From the NCBI GenBank assembly GCA_018806985.1, contig JADANN010000341.1:124001-188000 (forward strand): a DNA stretch of 64,000 bases. Direction: 5' to 3'. This document shows, one piece after another, positions 22,661-33,689 of the stretch; within the stretch, counting starts at the first letter, position 1; every line of letters starts with the position of its first letter. This stretch comes from Angiostrongylus vasorum (lineage: Eukaryota > Nematoda > Chromadorea > Rhabditida > Metastrongylidae). A model generated the notes under the pieces. That model did not search any database, was not told where the DNA came from, and saw only the letters and a list, made by a program, of their open reading frames with translations. A program made the translations under genes and the position numbers.

Positions 22661-23862
22661 TATGTGGATTTCAAAAGCCGAACACAGTGAAGTAAACGGA
22701 TTTTGTTTCCCTGAACACGAAGGACCTCGCGATACGGGCGGACGATTGCGGAAAGACTGGAAAAAATTTCAGGGCTATTCTCGATCGCCAAAATCGCAAA
22801 GCACTAAGGTGCCGAGCTGTAGTTGCGGCTAAAGACCAGATATGTACTTTTAGTAGTGAAAAACATCGAATAACAGAAATTTCTGTTGCTAGCAAATGAA
22901 AATTTGAAATGGTGCTGAATGGATAAAGGCAAGAGGCATTCCGCCACAGATGAAAAATCATTTATTTCCAGTTGTGTAATAAACATAAAAAAAATAAAAC
23001 TTCGTGAAGACTAGCACTAGCGTGTTTTGCGTTGAGCTGTCGAATATTGCTCGACCTATGTGATCTTTCTGGATTTTCGTTAGATAGTCGCCATAAATAA
23101 CGATACTTTTCAATGCAGAGCCACCGTCGAGTTGTAGCAATGACTGGCCCTGTCCATCATGACTGAAGTTTTTAGGTACTGACGAAGGTAACCATTACTA
23201 ACTAGTGACTGTGACCTTTGAGCATCGTCTCCACCATGGACTCGTATTCACATTACCCCATCTTATTATTAATGAATTGTAGTTGGGATATTTTTACCCT
23301 GCCCTAACAAGCGGAGCATGTGCGCTTGAGTTGCCCATCTCCGTTGCACATTTCGAATCCATGACTTGAGCCAGCTATGGGAACGACTTTCAAGGCATTG
23401 TTGAGAACGATGAGGCTTACAGTAAATAAAATTCGCTGATTCAACGCCTTGAAAGTGTATTAGCTTTTCAAACGACTTCATATTTCTTACAAGTTCTTTC
23501 CTTAAGGGCAGTTTTTTAGGTATTTGTTTCGATTAGGAAACAACTGCTCAACGATGGCGTTTGATGGTTGCAAATATTATACTAGTATTAATTCTGTTGA
23601 AGAATAAAGTAGTGTGGTGCAATAGAAATTATTTTTGAGCAGCTTCGATTACACTTTAGAGCAGCTACGAACCAAGGAGCGGCGAGAATGTCACTGAGAT
23701 ATCAAAACAGTGGCCGGAACTACAACAATTTATGTTTTCAAACAATGAGATGCGCTTCAATTCGCCTCGACTGAGAGGCTGTTCATTTCCTATAAATATA
23801 TTTCGCACGGCCTTTTGATTCCCACAGACGACCGAAAAAGAAACAGCTTGTGAAATATGAAG
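22661..23862. other. Downstream flank of the secreted-protein gene
   Basis: The stretch 23150-23700 matches 47390-47960 in the same orientation, and 23590-23700 matches 58600-58740. The stretch 22840-23100 matches 40370-40540. The frame at 23481-23269 is not open in the 47.6-kb copy, so it is not called a gene. Confidence 0.5.
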
Positions 23863-23868
23863 TTTATT
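23863..23868 (-). terminator. Polyadenylation signal AATAAA of the intact gene
   Basis: AATAAA on the minus strand, 128 bases after the stop codon. The matching position in the two decayed copies reads CTAAAAAA (about 48125) and CAAAAAAA (about 58862), so only the intact copy keeps it. Confidence 0.55.
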
Positions 23869-23995
23869 GATTCACAGATCATCGTGAAGCATTGTTCAGA
23901 AAAATTTGAAGCAAAACTAGACATTCGAGAAGTGCTAAGAGTTGATTTTGATGGAAGATTTACTTGACAAAAACATATCTGATGCACTTCGTTTT

Positions 23996-25970
23996 TCAAC
24001 CTCTGACAGTGACAGAAACTCCAGCGAAGTTTGGTCCGAATGCCCCAGCTCTCAAGGCACCAGCCACCCTGTTCATCACGCCCTGCCACATTTGGATCGA
24101 CCAATTTGCCATGATGACATTGGTAGTCTAAACAACAGGCTTACATTGAGATTAACATCACAGTAATAACAGATTAGAAGTAGTTCTCACTGAGACTGAT
24201 CCAGAAATAGTCATGTGTTGTTGTGGCACAGCCACAATATTCATAAATTGGTCCATGAACATGCAGTTGGCAGCAGGCATTGCATTGCACAAACTTGCCA
24301 CTGTATTACCGATAATAATGCAGTTTCCCTCCACGCCTGCCATAACTGTAACAAATTTCATAGGTGACTGTCTCTTCTTAACGAAGTAAAGGACTGACGA
24401 AGAGCCGTCAAGTGGATTATCTTTTGGAAACAACCACGCATGAGCAAAATAAAATAGAAAGCGTTGAAAAAGTATCTTTCTGATCACAATGAGAGGAGCT
24501 TAAATTATTACAAAGCTTTCATTGTTTTGCGTTTGAGCTTGTTGTAAACAGCGTTCCTCCCCCTGCTTTTCCAAGGAAACTAATGAGAGGCGTTTAGTGG
24601 AAGGTTAAAAGGAATCTATGCTTGGATTTTGTAATGAAGCTGACTGAAATCTTGCATAATATGAACACTTCCTCTATGAAATTTGCTCCAAGCAATCAAT
24701 GTGTTTCTAGCGTTTGAACAAATAGAATTAAGCACTAACCCATGATCATAGCTCCTATAGCTGGATTGATGAGCACATTATCGCACTGAAGTGGAGCGTA
24801 ATTGGTTTGCACAGTAAGCTGGGCCAAAATAGCAGATATCACGTCAGGAAAGAGACCAGCACGACGACCTTGTTCCTCTAGTACATCAATGACCTAAAGA
24901 AGCTCACTTGGAAATCGAAGCCTTAGCTGTACCACTGAACACGAAGGAAGTGCTGCAACAGCAACTTGAGAGTTTTTTTTAATAAAACTCACTGACTGCA
25001 TCAGCAGACGTTGTACGAACGCTCGAACTGCCGCGCCGCTTCTTAAAATTCCTGGAAGCTGGGATGCGATATTATCTTTTGAAGTCCAAATCATTCTAAC
25101 AGGCAGGGTAAATCCATTGACGGTAAAGCTAACATTCCTTGCTGTAAAATGGAAAAAAAATCAGTGTTTAGTTTAAGCTGGGGTTTCGCGGTTCCTCACC
25201 TTCCTTGATGGTTCTGTTTATTTACTGGAGTGATTATTGGTGTTTAGATTGCATCGCTGTTGTGAAACTGCTTCTGTGTCTGCTATTTGGGACATAAATA
25301 GCGGCATTCTTTTCAGAAGTAGTTAGATATTTTCTTTCTTTATTTTCTCAGATTTATCCTCTCATTTCATTACTCAGAAAAGGGCTGCATTTATTATGTG
25401 AGATGAAGCAATAGTGAGAGAACGTACACGAAGGAGAAAAACACTGAGCATCTCATTTTGTTTGGCAGTGAAGTTGAGCTTACGAGTTTTTGATGGCAAA
25501 GACAATGCATGGATTGCTTTAAGAATTGACAGATAAGAAGTTCTACTTTGTCATAGCAGATACGATAAGCACGCACTCAATGTTAACCCCAGTACATGAT
25601 TTATCAATAGCTTAGCCCAATGAGGTTTTCTTGAGAAAACTAAAAATTTCAAACGTTTTATTTTTCGAATGTGAGACATTTAGTAGAGACCAATGACTAG
25701 GTGAGTATCTTTCAGGGACAACCGTAAATTACAAAAATTGCACAAATTTTCATCCATGACTTCATTTTTGAAGGCCGTATTCTGCCATTTCATGAACACG
25801 TACTTCCATTGTTCAGCATCAACAACATAGACAAGACTGAATCCTAGATAACAAAATTTACTTCACTGGTTACCTTGACCAGTTGGCAGCTGTCCACATC
25901 CCAACGCCGGTGAGATCACGAAAAGTAGACATATCAGAAACGGCTCCATTGGAGTTTTTAAGTTTGTCAT
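23996..25970 (-). CDS. Secreted nematode protein of unknown function, five exons, intact
   Basis: Exons, in order of transcription: 25970-25874, 25141-24993, 24893-24740, 24345-24191 and 24127-23996. All four introns (732, 99, 394 and 63 bases) are GT-AG and the phases join (1, 0, 1, 0), giving 228 residues. Residues 1-25 are a signal peptide (FLICLLFVISPALG), cleaved before CGQLPTGQ. The mature part shows VSFTVNGFTLPVRMIW, LRSGAAVRAFVQRLLMQS, DVLEEQGRRAGLFPDV, QTNYAPLQCDNVLINP, a GNCIIIGNTVASLC block and a final VIMANWSIQMWQ...VSVTVRG. Five cysteines lie in the mature part. No transmembrane helix follows. I do not recognise a named domain; it resembles the small secreted families found only in nematodes, and its function is unknown. 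Four decayed relatives share the window. The exons, the frame across every junction and the AATAAA signal make an active gene likely. Confidence 0.82.
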
Positions 25971-25977
25971 GCCTTAG

Positions 25978-25982
25978 CTAAA
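25978..25982 (-). promoter_or_regulatory. Candidate trans-splice acceptor (TTTAG) 7 bases before the ATG
   Basis: TTTAG|CTAAGGC-ATG on the minus strand. The other copies read TTTTAGCTAAAGCATG (11844, plus), CTAGTTGAAGCATG (50806) and TTTAGCCAAAACATG (61290). Nematodes often add a spliced leader at such an acceptor a few bases before the start. Conservation is seen; use for SL splicing is inference. Confidence 0.45.
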
Positions 25983-26060
25983 TTCCTTAAATGTTAGCAA
26001 TTCTTGGAAGAAGAAAGCTGGAAAGAGTTTTATTGTTAAGAGCAGTTGGAAAAGACTGAA

Positions 26061-26115
26061 AGAATTCCGTGCCACTGACGTTCGATATTCGCATAGGGGG
26101 GTATTAAATATCGTT
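26061..26115 (-). promoter_or_regulatory. Conserved promoter-proximal block with TATA-like sequence
   Basis: About 130 bases upstream of the ATG, ATATTTAATACCCC is followed by TATGCGAATATCGAACG and then GTCAGTGGCACGGAATTCTT. The same series occurs before the gene copies at about 11720-11765 (plus), 41981-42029, 50901-50950 and 61388-61434. It is better conserved than the surrounding upstream sequence. A TATA box is possible (ATATTTAATA). Confidence 0.4.
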
Positions 26116-26335
26116 TCTCATAGCGCCGAATAAAATTCTGAAGCCATTAAATCGTAAGAAAGACAGACGAAAACAATACTGCCTTCGAGACTGGATCGTA
26201 AGCGACTGAATGTCAATATCCTTTTTTTCCCATTTAGCACCCAGACCCAGTTGAATACAAAGTTCCTCGACTCCTTCTAGTGCTCATTGTAGACTTTCAC
26301 GAAGCGACTTTTATGATTTTTGGGTTAGTCATGAA

Positions 26336-26603
26336 GCGCACGTGTGGCACAGTGGTCGAAGGAGCCCTGCAATAAGCCTGTGATCGAGTCCCGCACCCAA
26401 GGGCCACCAAGCCATGCATCCCTCCGAGGTCGGCAAATTGGTACCTGTCCTGTATGGGAGGATGGCAACACTGGCTCGATATATCGGTAAGCCACCACAA
26501 GGCATTGTGAGGCCAGATATGCATTCAGTCACCTCCAACGATGTTTAATGAAGTCGAATGCATGACGTATTGCCTAGGAATTGATCAACGCCGAGAACTT
26601 TCC
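26336..26603 (+). mobile_element. tRNA-like SINE, copy 3
   Basis: Full length. Head GCGCACGTGTGGCACAGTGG with A box TGGCACAGTGG (26345-26355) and B box GATCGAGTC (26382-26390), about 37 bases apart as in tRNA genes. The body contains AGGTCGGCAAATTGGTACC and GGCTCGATATATCGGTAAGC. The 3' end is CAACGCCGAGAAC followed by a run of C and T. It lies just upstream of the intact gene, at the position also occupied in the units at 52.1 and 62.6 kb. Confidence 0.72.
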
Positions 26604-28380
26604 CCCTTTTTTAACCTTATGACGTGAAGTGAATAGAGCTTATTTTTGAGCGCTAACGCAGTTTAAAGCTATAGCTTACCAACGGTAACCTGTGGGTGAT
26701 CCCTGGATGCTCTGTCATTTCATTGTTCCTAGAAAGCCTTACTGGACTCTCGCCCACACCAACTGGCATGGAGAACTCCTTAGAATACGTGATGTGATGT
26801 TTCAAAGTAGAGTTGACGGCGTGAATTCGGGGTCCAATGTTTTTGTGTCTTTTTCAATAATATCGGGAACTCTAGAAAACCAGTAAGCAGAGCTTTTTTC
26901 CACATCGGTAAAATTTGCTTGGTTATCTCGTCATTAAACTACCCACGAACGGCAAATGTTATCTATTAGCTTGTAGTTTTAGTTTCTTGTAGAATATCCG
27001 AAATGCATGTGACATCAGCCCAGACTTTCGTCGTGGTCTCATCTTTTCCCATTGTCTACATTTCACGAGTGCTTGCTTTCTAAGAACAATATTAGCCTTG
27101 ACAAATTCTGTCTAGTTCGTCACACTGTTGTGAAGAGCGACACATCAGCATTATTCAAAGTCAAATATATTCAATAATTCAAAATATTCGCCCTTAAGTT
27201 TGCTAAACTGCCGGGTGAATCACTGTCGACACATTCTCGTTGAGATTTTGTCTTCTTTTCATTTCAAAGGCATCCTTTTCTTCGTTTCCCATCGCAAACA
27301 TACTGAAGGTTTCGCAAAAAGAGAACGAGGTCAAACCAACATAGATCCACTAAAGTTGCGAGCAATGTCGTTATCCCATTTTGCACACATTCAAAAAACA
27401 CGTGTTTATATTGCAAAGCCAGTTCAACAGAGAGCCAGTTTCATCAAAGCCAGAGAAAGTTCCTAATGTTAAAAGACTGGATGACCGCGCAAATCAGATT
27501 TCTTTGAATTTACCATTTTTCGCAGTCTTCTTCGCGTTTTCACGACGTCCATTGGTCGTATCCACTTTTAGCGTGCGATGTGCGGAAATATTTTTTATGG
27601 TCGGCACTAAAGCTAAGGTTGCTCTTACCCGGAAATTCTTCAATGCTCCACAGCACAGTTACATGAAATTTCACTTTATTTGGGCAATCATTTTTCGTTC
27701 GACATTAGAAAGGTGTATTGCTGTCCAAGAGGTTAGAGATGAGAAATACAAAATAATGCGGAATGTTTAAATAAGCACTTGAATCACCTCCAGAACCATA
27801 ACAAAAGTAAAGAGAAGATTCGTTTCCTATTAGGCAGTAGAAAAGATAATTTCAGATTTTGACCATTTCCTTATTACAACATTCATTTTTTTTACGGAAT
27901 TTTAGTCAGCAAGCAGCGTGCTTAGTTGTTCTATATGAGATGTCGTAGAATCTTTTACTTCGGTCCTGGATTAACTGAGCCCGAAATCGAAAGCAGAACA
28001 CCTGCAAAAGTCCTTTACACACTTTGAGATTTCTCTATTTCGGAATTTTGAGAACATATCGAAAACGCTTGGCATTGCTTCTTTATACAAGACGGTTGTC
28101 GTTGGATGTTGATTGTCTATTGATAATCTTCGTGCTTTTCTGGGCAATCTGACCGTTGGTTGCTTTCTCTAATTTCCCCGGGGGAAATAAACTCTTACGA
28201 TTAACTACTGAATCCAAAACGAAGACCCACATCGGAAAAAATCTTTCGCATTTTTTGTCAGAATAAATGCAAATATGTAACGTAGTAGAGTTAGGGAAGC
28301 GGAAGTCTTTAGTTGCAGGCTTCACGTTCAATTTTCCGCTGTGCAGTCAGTACTCAAACATCCAATGGCGTGTCCGACGC
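26604..28380 (+). repeat. Block B, longest copy
   Basis: Matches 52740-54200 and 62840-64000 directly, 43690-44430 in part (27370-28030), and 9240-10037 inverted. It contains long pyrimidine tracts (TTCGCAGTCTTCTTCGCGTT) and the word GTCCAAGAGGTTAGAGATGAG (27722, 44110, 53836). The frames at 27200-27770 are open here, but the same positions are interrupted in the other copies, so no gene is called. The stretch 28080-28370 resembles the terminal sequence seen at 44640-44830. Confidence 0.5.
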
Positions 28381-30750
28381 TTGGTGCTTCTTGACGCTTT
28401 CTAGATGTGTTAGATGTGTCATTGTCTTCTCACTTGCGATTGCAGTCTAATTACAGGCACTAACACAAATTTAGGCGACTATTCTGCATAATCATAGTAT
28501 TGGGTGCCATCATTTATTAAATTGCGATTAACCCTAAGGCTACATCAGGTACCACGATCAGTCAGACTGAAAAGAAGTTAGATATCTCATTTTCGATTAA
28601 AAAGTCCCTACTGAGAGAAAACTTGCAGTGTGGCAAAATCCAGCTTGCTTTTTTGTGGCCCTCTTTCATCCATGGTTAGTTAATGTTTCTCTTATCAAAA
28701 ATTACAGACCTGTTCATCTTGGTCGAAGCAAGTGAAACCCGAAGATAATCTTTTGTCGTCGAGCCAACGGTTAAGTTTTCTGACGGAACCTTTTCTTCCT
28801 GGTTCTGTTTCACATGACGACGATCATTGTTTGTCAAAGAAACTACTTCGGTTTAAGGTGTAAAAACGCCAATCGGCCAGACTTCCTATTGCTGTTGTAT
28901 TGTACAGTATTGGTGGATCACATTTGAAAAGTGTTGGAAGCGGCGCCTTGCAACAGTCTCGTTGAACACAACTGCACGGTAACATTACGGTGAAAGCCGA
29001 TTTGGCATTGGATGCATCATTTGTCAGAACAACGTTTCAACGAGCATCACTCCAAGTTGCTGCGTGCGGGTCACTTCAATATGTGAGACATCGTCTCGGT
29101 TCGAGTATTTCCAATCAGTTAGCTATGCGTTGTTAATAACCGTGGAGGGATGGAAGCCTCTGGCGTCGAAAAGGTAGATCGGAAAAACGAACCACACCAA
29201 TCTCAACCAAGCCTTGAGTGTGTTTGAAAGCTAATTCTGATGGTTTTTCCTTCTAAATATTCAGTCGGTCTTTTATTGCAGTTGATACAAGACGTTTGTC
29301 AGTTTTACGTGCTAAAAAGACATTACTTTCTAAAGATGGCGAGATTTTTAACATGGCTCCACTATCACATAAGGGCATTGGGTAGAAACCAGAAGAACAA
29401 AAATGCTATTTCTAAGCAAAGATGCCGAAACGTTAGAACAATAGAAGTTTTCACAACATCCTCGCCTTAATCTAGAATTTCGTTAAAAATGCTTTATTTT
29501 TACTACCAATACGTGACTTATAAAACGATTTTCCAGCGTGGTTCGTAAGAAGATCTGCTTCCACATATGGAAGTGACAAAGCGCCAAAATATGACGAGGA
29601 GCACCGTAGTCTTTTGCATTCTCATGGAAAAGTCATTTCATAGCAGTTCTGCTCCTCGATTCCCTGTAAAAAATTATTTCTGACAAGATTATTCGTCTCA
29701 AATATGGAAAGAAGAGGGAGCTGTGCAAAAAAATATCTTTGACGTTAGACCACACCTTCAATTCTCTCAGTGTACGCACTGCTAAGGAATCTGTTGTCTT
29801 TCCGTCGCGCTCCTCTTATTAGCACTCTGTGTATACGTCTGATTGTGATGAAATCTCTCAGCGACAACTAAAATCAATTTCTGACGTTTTCTTGCATAAT
29901 CGCGACTTGGGAGTGATACTGGTGGTCCAACTGCGATTAAGAGGTGTAACGTGAATGGTAACAGGCTCCCCTGTTGGACTTAATGCTCATCTTTTCCAAG
30001 ATAGTCGGCCAGTCAGCAACTACAGTGTTGCACTCTATCATGTCCAAGTGCTTCTGATCACAGTTGGGGCATTTCCAACAAAATTCTTTGGTAGCTCTTT
30101 GTTTGACAGAATTCCACTACACATAATGTTAGTAGTTGTATTTCTGCCCAAAATCAAAAACATACGCATGTGAAATAAAAAAAAACTTCGGTAGAGCCGG
30201 AATTAATTGAACTAACTCGTGCCAGGGAACGATTCCGTTAATGTGAAGAAGTGGTTGCTGTAACAAGCGAGGTCTCCGACGTTTACAATTATTCGATAGT
30301 TTTTGTTATTAGATTGTGTCACAATAGCGATCGAGAAAACAACGACACAATTACTGATTGTCACTAAGCACGAACCCACAAAGACGTCATTGGACAATTC
30401 AGTGCTGAGTGCATTTTGCAAACTGAAAAGGAAGTTTGAAATTAAATACTTCTTCTCTAACTCTGCCACTTCCCATGTTTGCACTTATTCTGACAGAAAA
30501 TCGGGAGCACATGTTGTTATGGAACGCCTTTTCTATGAGAAAACAGCAAAAACGTCATCAAATTGCGGTACTCTTATTCACGTTTCTTTGCTCACTTCCT
30601 TCTGTGAAAGCAAATGTTATGATGAAATACTGACAAATCGTTCTATTAGATGCACTTCTCTAGCGGAAACAGAATTTCGCGTTGCTCACATTTCCATCTG
30701 GTGCCCTCTTACGTAGTAGAAATCAGTTAACCGACTTTCAGAAAATGAGA
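28381..30750. other. Right-arm non-coding sequence
   Basis: Mirror of 7021-9240. It includes a worn hammerhead motif at 29407-29436 (plus) and a region (30303-30716) whose open frame is cut in the mirror arm. Nothing else is recognisable. Confidence 0.45.
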
Positions 30751-30960
30751 AAGGTGCAACGAAGGGCGCTCATGGTGTACTGGTGAATGAACTAGTCTCG
30801 AAAATGGTAACACCTTGTTCGATCCCCACCACAAACAACTGCTGTCTGAAGCTTTCCAAATACCTCAGCATCGCTGTGTTTGTATGCCATACAATACCGT
30901 GCTGTGAAAAACTGTAGTAAGCAACAAAAGAAAAACTACTATTCAGCAACTTTATTTAAA
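30750..30960 (-). repeat. Family Z repeat, old copy (mirror of 6770-7020)
   Basis: On the minus strand the words ATGCTGAGGTATTTGGAAAG, GTTTGTGGTGGGGATCGAAC and TTTCGAGACTAGTTCATTC follow the family order. Strongly diverged. Confidence 0.4.
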
Positions 30961-31019
30961 AAACGGACTTCTTCCTTACTCCAGGGAAACTAATGTACAC
31001 GTATTCTCTCATTGAAAAG

Positions 31020-31545
31020 CCAACACGAAATTGATAAAAAACCGTATTCAGCCAATGGCTCGGCGCCTTCTTCTTCTTCAGAGCTAGATGAGTGGAAGGC
31101 GATTGTCCACAGTTTGTCCTTCTTCCGATGGTGTTCTTCATGATCGCATCGAGTAGAATCCATTGAAGCACCGCACGGAATGAAGTGGCGCATTCTGCAT
31201 TGCTCTTTAATACGGAACGGCTGTTATTGGCACTAATCGCCCGTTGATGTTCGTTCGTTCTTCTCTGTACAATCAGAGAAACCAATCGACGATTAAACTG
31301 CCCAGAGAAGGACGAACGATTATCAAGGTAGAGTCTGCATCGCAAACAAACATTATACACAAAGGACATTTCCGAGTGAGATTACTTCATTAGACCGAAG
31401 CCTCGATGGTTTCGGTTTGATGCAATCACGAAGAGCCACATTGGAAAAAAGTAGAAATTGTGGGCGATTGACTCGGATCAATCCACCTTTGAAGAAGACA
31501 AAGGCGCTGAAACGATAGCCGAATAAAGATTTTATTTCAATCAAT
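31020..31545. repeat. Hammerhead-associated terminal sequences (mirror of 6180-6720)
   Basis: Contains the recurrent words tcttccgatggtgttcttcatgatcg (minus-oriented part) and caatcacgaagagccacattgg (plus-oriented part), and ends in a degenerate hammerhead motif at 31485-31520 followed by GAATAAAG. It appears to be two terminal repeats in opposite orientation. Confidence 0.45.
31485..31520 (+). ncRNA. Hammerhead-like motif, degenerate
   Basis: TTGAAGA (C3 to T), GAAA, ACGA in place of ACGT, and AGCC. Mirror of 6197-6231; both arms share the C3 change, so it predates the inverted duplication. Confidence 0.42.
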
Positions 31546-32224
31546 GTCGCGGTAGCTTTTCAGAAGCCTTCCCTTTTCCGAGATAAATTGAGAAAGCCCT
31601 CAAAAGTAAAGGAAAATTAAAGAAGAAAATTTCCAGAGCTTTCTGAATTCTCATTTAGATTGACGCCAAAGTTAGACGTACGTCCATTCCGTTCAGAATA
31701 ACTCTGAAGTTTTTCACAACTTCGTTGTTCATTTCCTGAAATAAGACAACTATTAAGACAATAATCCAGTGCTCTGACTACATCTGAACAAATTCGTCAG
31801 TTTGTTGCGCAAGGAGCACTGACAGAAAGTAACGTTGACAAAATAAAGTCTCCAATCGATCCATTATTTCGAGAACTGGTGCTGGAAGTCTTCTGGTAAC
31901 ACCAAAACGCGGTTAACAGAGTTTCCAGTCAGATGAATCGAGTGCTAAGAACGCGCTGCAATACAGAGCACTTCTGCAGGTGTTCTGGTCTGAATTTTGA
32001 CACTAAGTTATCCAGATCCAAAGTAAGTGATTGTAGGCCATCACTGTTACTACTAGTCAGCACACATTGCCCGACTAAAAATTTCGTCCAAAAAAACTGA
32101 AGGAAAAAGTTTAGCAAATGGTCAAAATCGAAAAAATAATTTTGCCGCTACTTAATGAGAACCGGGTTTCCCTTTACTTCCAAAATGGTTGAAGTGATCC
32201 TAGTGTCTGTGCAGAAATTTCCCA

Positions 32225-32360
32225 AGGCCGACCTTCTATTAACCAGAACATTGATTGATAATTCGCTGTTTTCTTCAATAAGCAGACAAGAGGTTGGTAT
32301 TATAGAATTTATTAGCATACAATAGCTGACGTTTCTGCGTTTCTTCTTCTTCATGATCGT
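32225..32360 (-). mobile_element. Old Penelope-like 5' end remnant (mirror of 5351-5500)
   Basis: Minus strand: a worn hammerhead motif (32356-32325, GAAACGTCAGC intact), then about 80 bases later ATCAATGTTCTGGTTAATAG, the equivalent of the Penelope start region. The element body is absent. Confidence 0.5.
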
Positions 32361-32989
32361 TTATTCGTTGCAAGTGTTTCAATCAGATTAAGGAGACCAG
32401 CTGCACAGAGTAATACATATGCGTGGACTGTCCTCCGTAATAAGGACTGTGGGCTTAGCGAAGAAAAACAGCGAATTATGTTGAGATTTCCTGTTGTTTT
32501 GTATTTTCCTCTCTGGCCTCTCAAGCATCTTTGGTAGCAGTGAAACAGTTTGGACATATAATCTCTGTAATACAGGCTTTCAATGAGTTCGTTCAATGTC
32601 AGTACGAAAAAACAAATTTTCCAAATAAAGTGCAATGTCAAGGAGTAGTTTCTGCATAGTATCCACCTTTCCCTTTAATTCTGGACATAAAAATGTTTTC
32701 GCAAACCACCAAAAATAAGTGGAAACGACGAATCGACTTCGCTGAAAAAGTAAAGAAGTTTGGGAAAAAATAATTTAAAGAAATCTGGGTTTCCCACATA
32801 TCGAACCTCTTAACATTCCTGATTTCTTTCCCTTCATGAAGAAGGTATTAGTTGTGTCGAGTTGAGTTTACAATATAGTAAAATATTTATTGAGCGTATT
32901 TGAAAAAAGGCGTACGAAATTACTCCCAACTCAACCGAATCTGTCAAAATTTACTCTTCCTCTCTAAACGTGAATAGATATGTCGTCCT

Positions 32990-33545
32990 AACGGTTTTCT
33001 CATCTGAAATCCGGCAATCTATTTCGTCGATGAAGTATCAAGAGAAACCCTGGTCAGAGCAGCAATGGTTCTGAAGACCTGAAGATCATTCCGTCAGTCT
33101 TCATCAACACAATAGCTCAGCTCTTGACATCATACCTGCAAGAATGTAAAGCTTTTATTCAATGGAAAAACAGAATGATGGTGCCATTTTTCAGGAAGGA
33201 TGACCTCTACGATATCGGCAACTCTCGTCCTATCTACTTGCTGTCGTCTACTAGCTCTTCACTCGAGTCGTCCTAAACAGAAACACGGATAGATGAAGGA
33301 CAGACCTGTGGCAACCATGTTTCGAAAAGGATTCATTTGGACCAAACCCCACACGCCACCAAGACACACTGAAGTATGGCTAGAGTACAACGAACCGTCC
33401 TGCCTCACATTTATCGATCCAAAGAAAAAAAAACTTCCGGGTCAGTTGAGGCAGAAGCAGTCTTGGAAGGTCTGGAAGTCCACGGTTTCTCTACTCATTA
33501 TATAGGCTCTTTGTTACCTGTGTAAAGGATTCACAGCCAAAATAT
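32990..33545 (+). mobile_element. RTE-type LINE reverse transcriptase fragment (mirror of 4489-5090)
   Basis: Plus-strand pieces in shifting frames: SSVFINTIAQLLT-like, ECKAFIQWKN, then FRKDDLYDIGNSRPIYLLS, then HTEVWLEYNEPSCLTFIDP and VYSLYRLFVTC-like. This is the same motif series as in the left arm. Frames are interrupted several times. Confidence 0.65.
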
Positions 33546-33686
33546 CACCGTCCCTTTAATGAGAACCACCACCTACTTTTATCTACGGTTTCTCTACTCA
33601 TTATATAGGCTCTTCGTTACCTGTGTAAAGGATTCACAGTCAAAATATCACCGTCCTGTAATGAGAACCACCATCTGCTTTTATCT
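33482..33686 (+). repeat. Tandem duplication, period 103 bases
   Basis: Two copies in direct contact, both starting acggtttctctactcatta: 33482-33584 and 33585-33686. They differ at only a few bases. The left-arm partner (about 4480-4580) has one copy, so the duplication happened in this arm after the arms formed. Confidence 0.85.
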
Positions 33687-33689
33687 GTT

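Noticed and set aside
23269..23481. Minus-strand frame of 70 codons near the gene 3' flank
   Set aside because: The directly repeated copy at 47560-47740 contains several stops in this frame.
25700..25860. Possible extra exon in intron 1 of the intact gene (frame SLVYVVDAE..., echoed at 41590-41755 and 50530-50680)
   Set aside because: Exon 1 joins exon 2 directly in phase with proper GT-AG borders. The candidate has no clear donor, its frame is altered in the third copy, and its conservation is like that of the rest of the intron. An alternative exon is not excluded.
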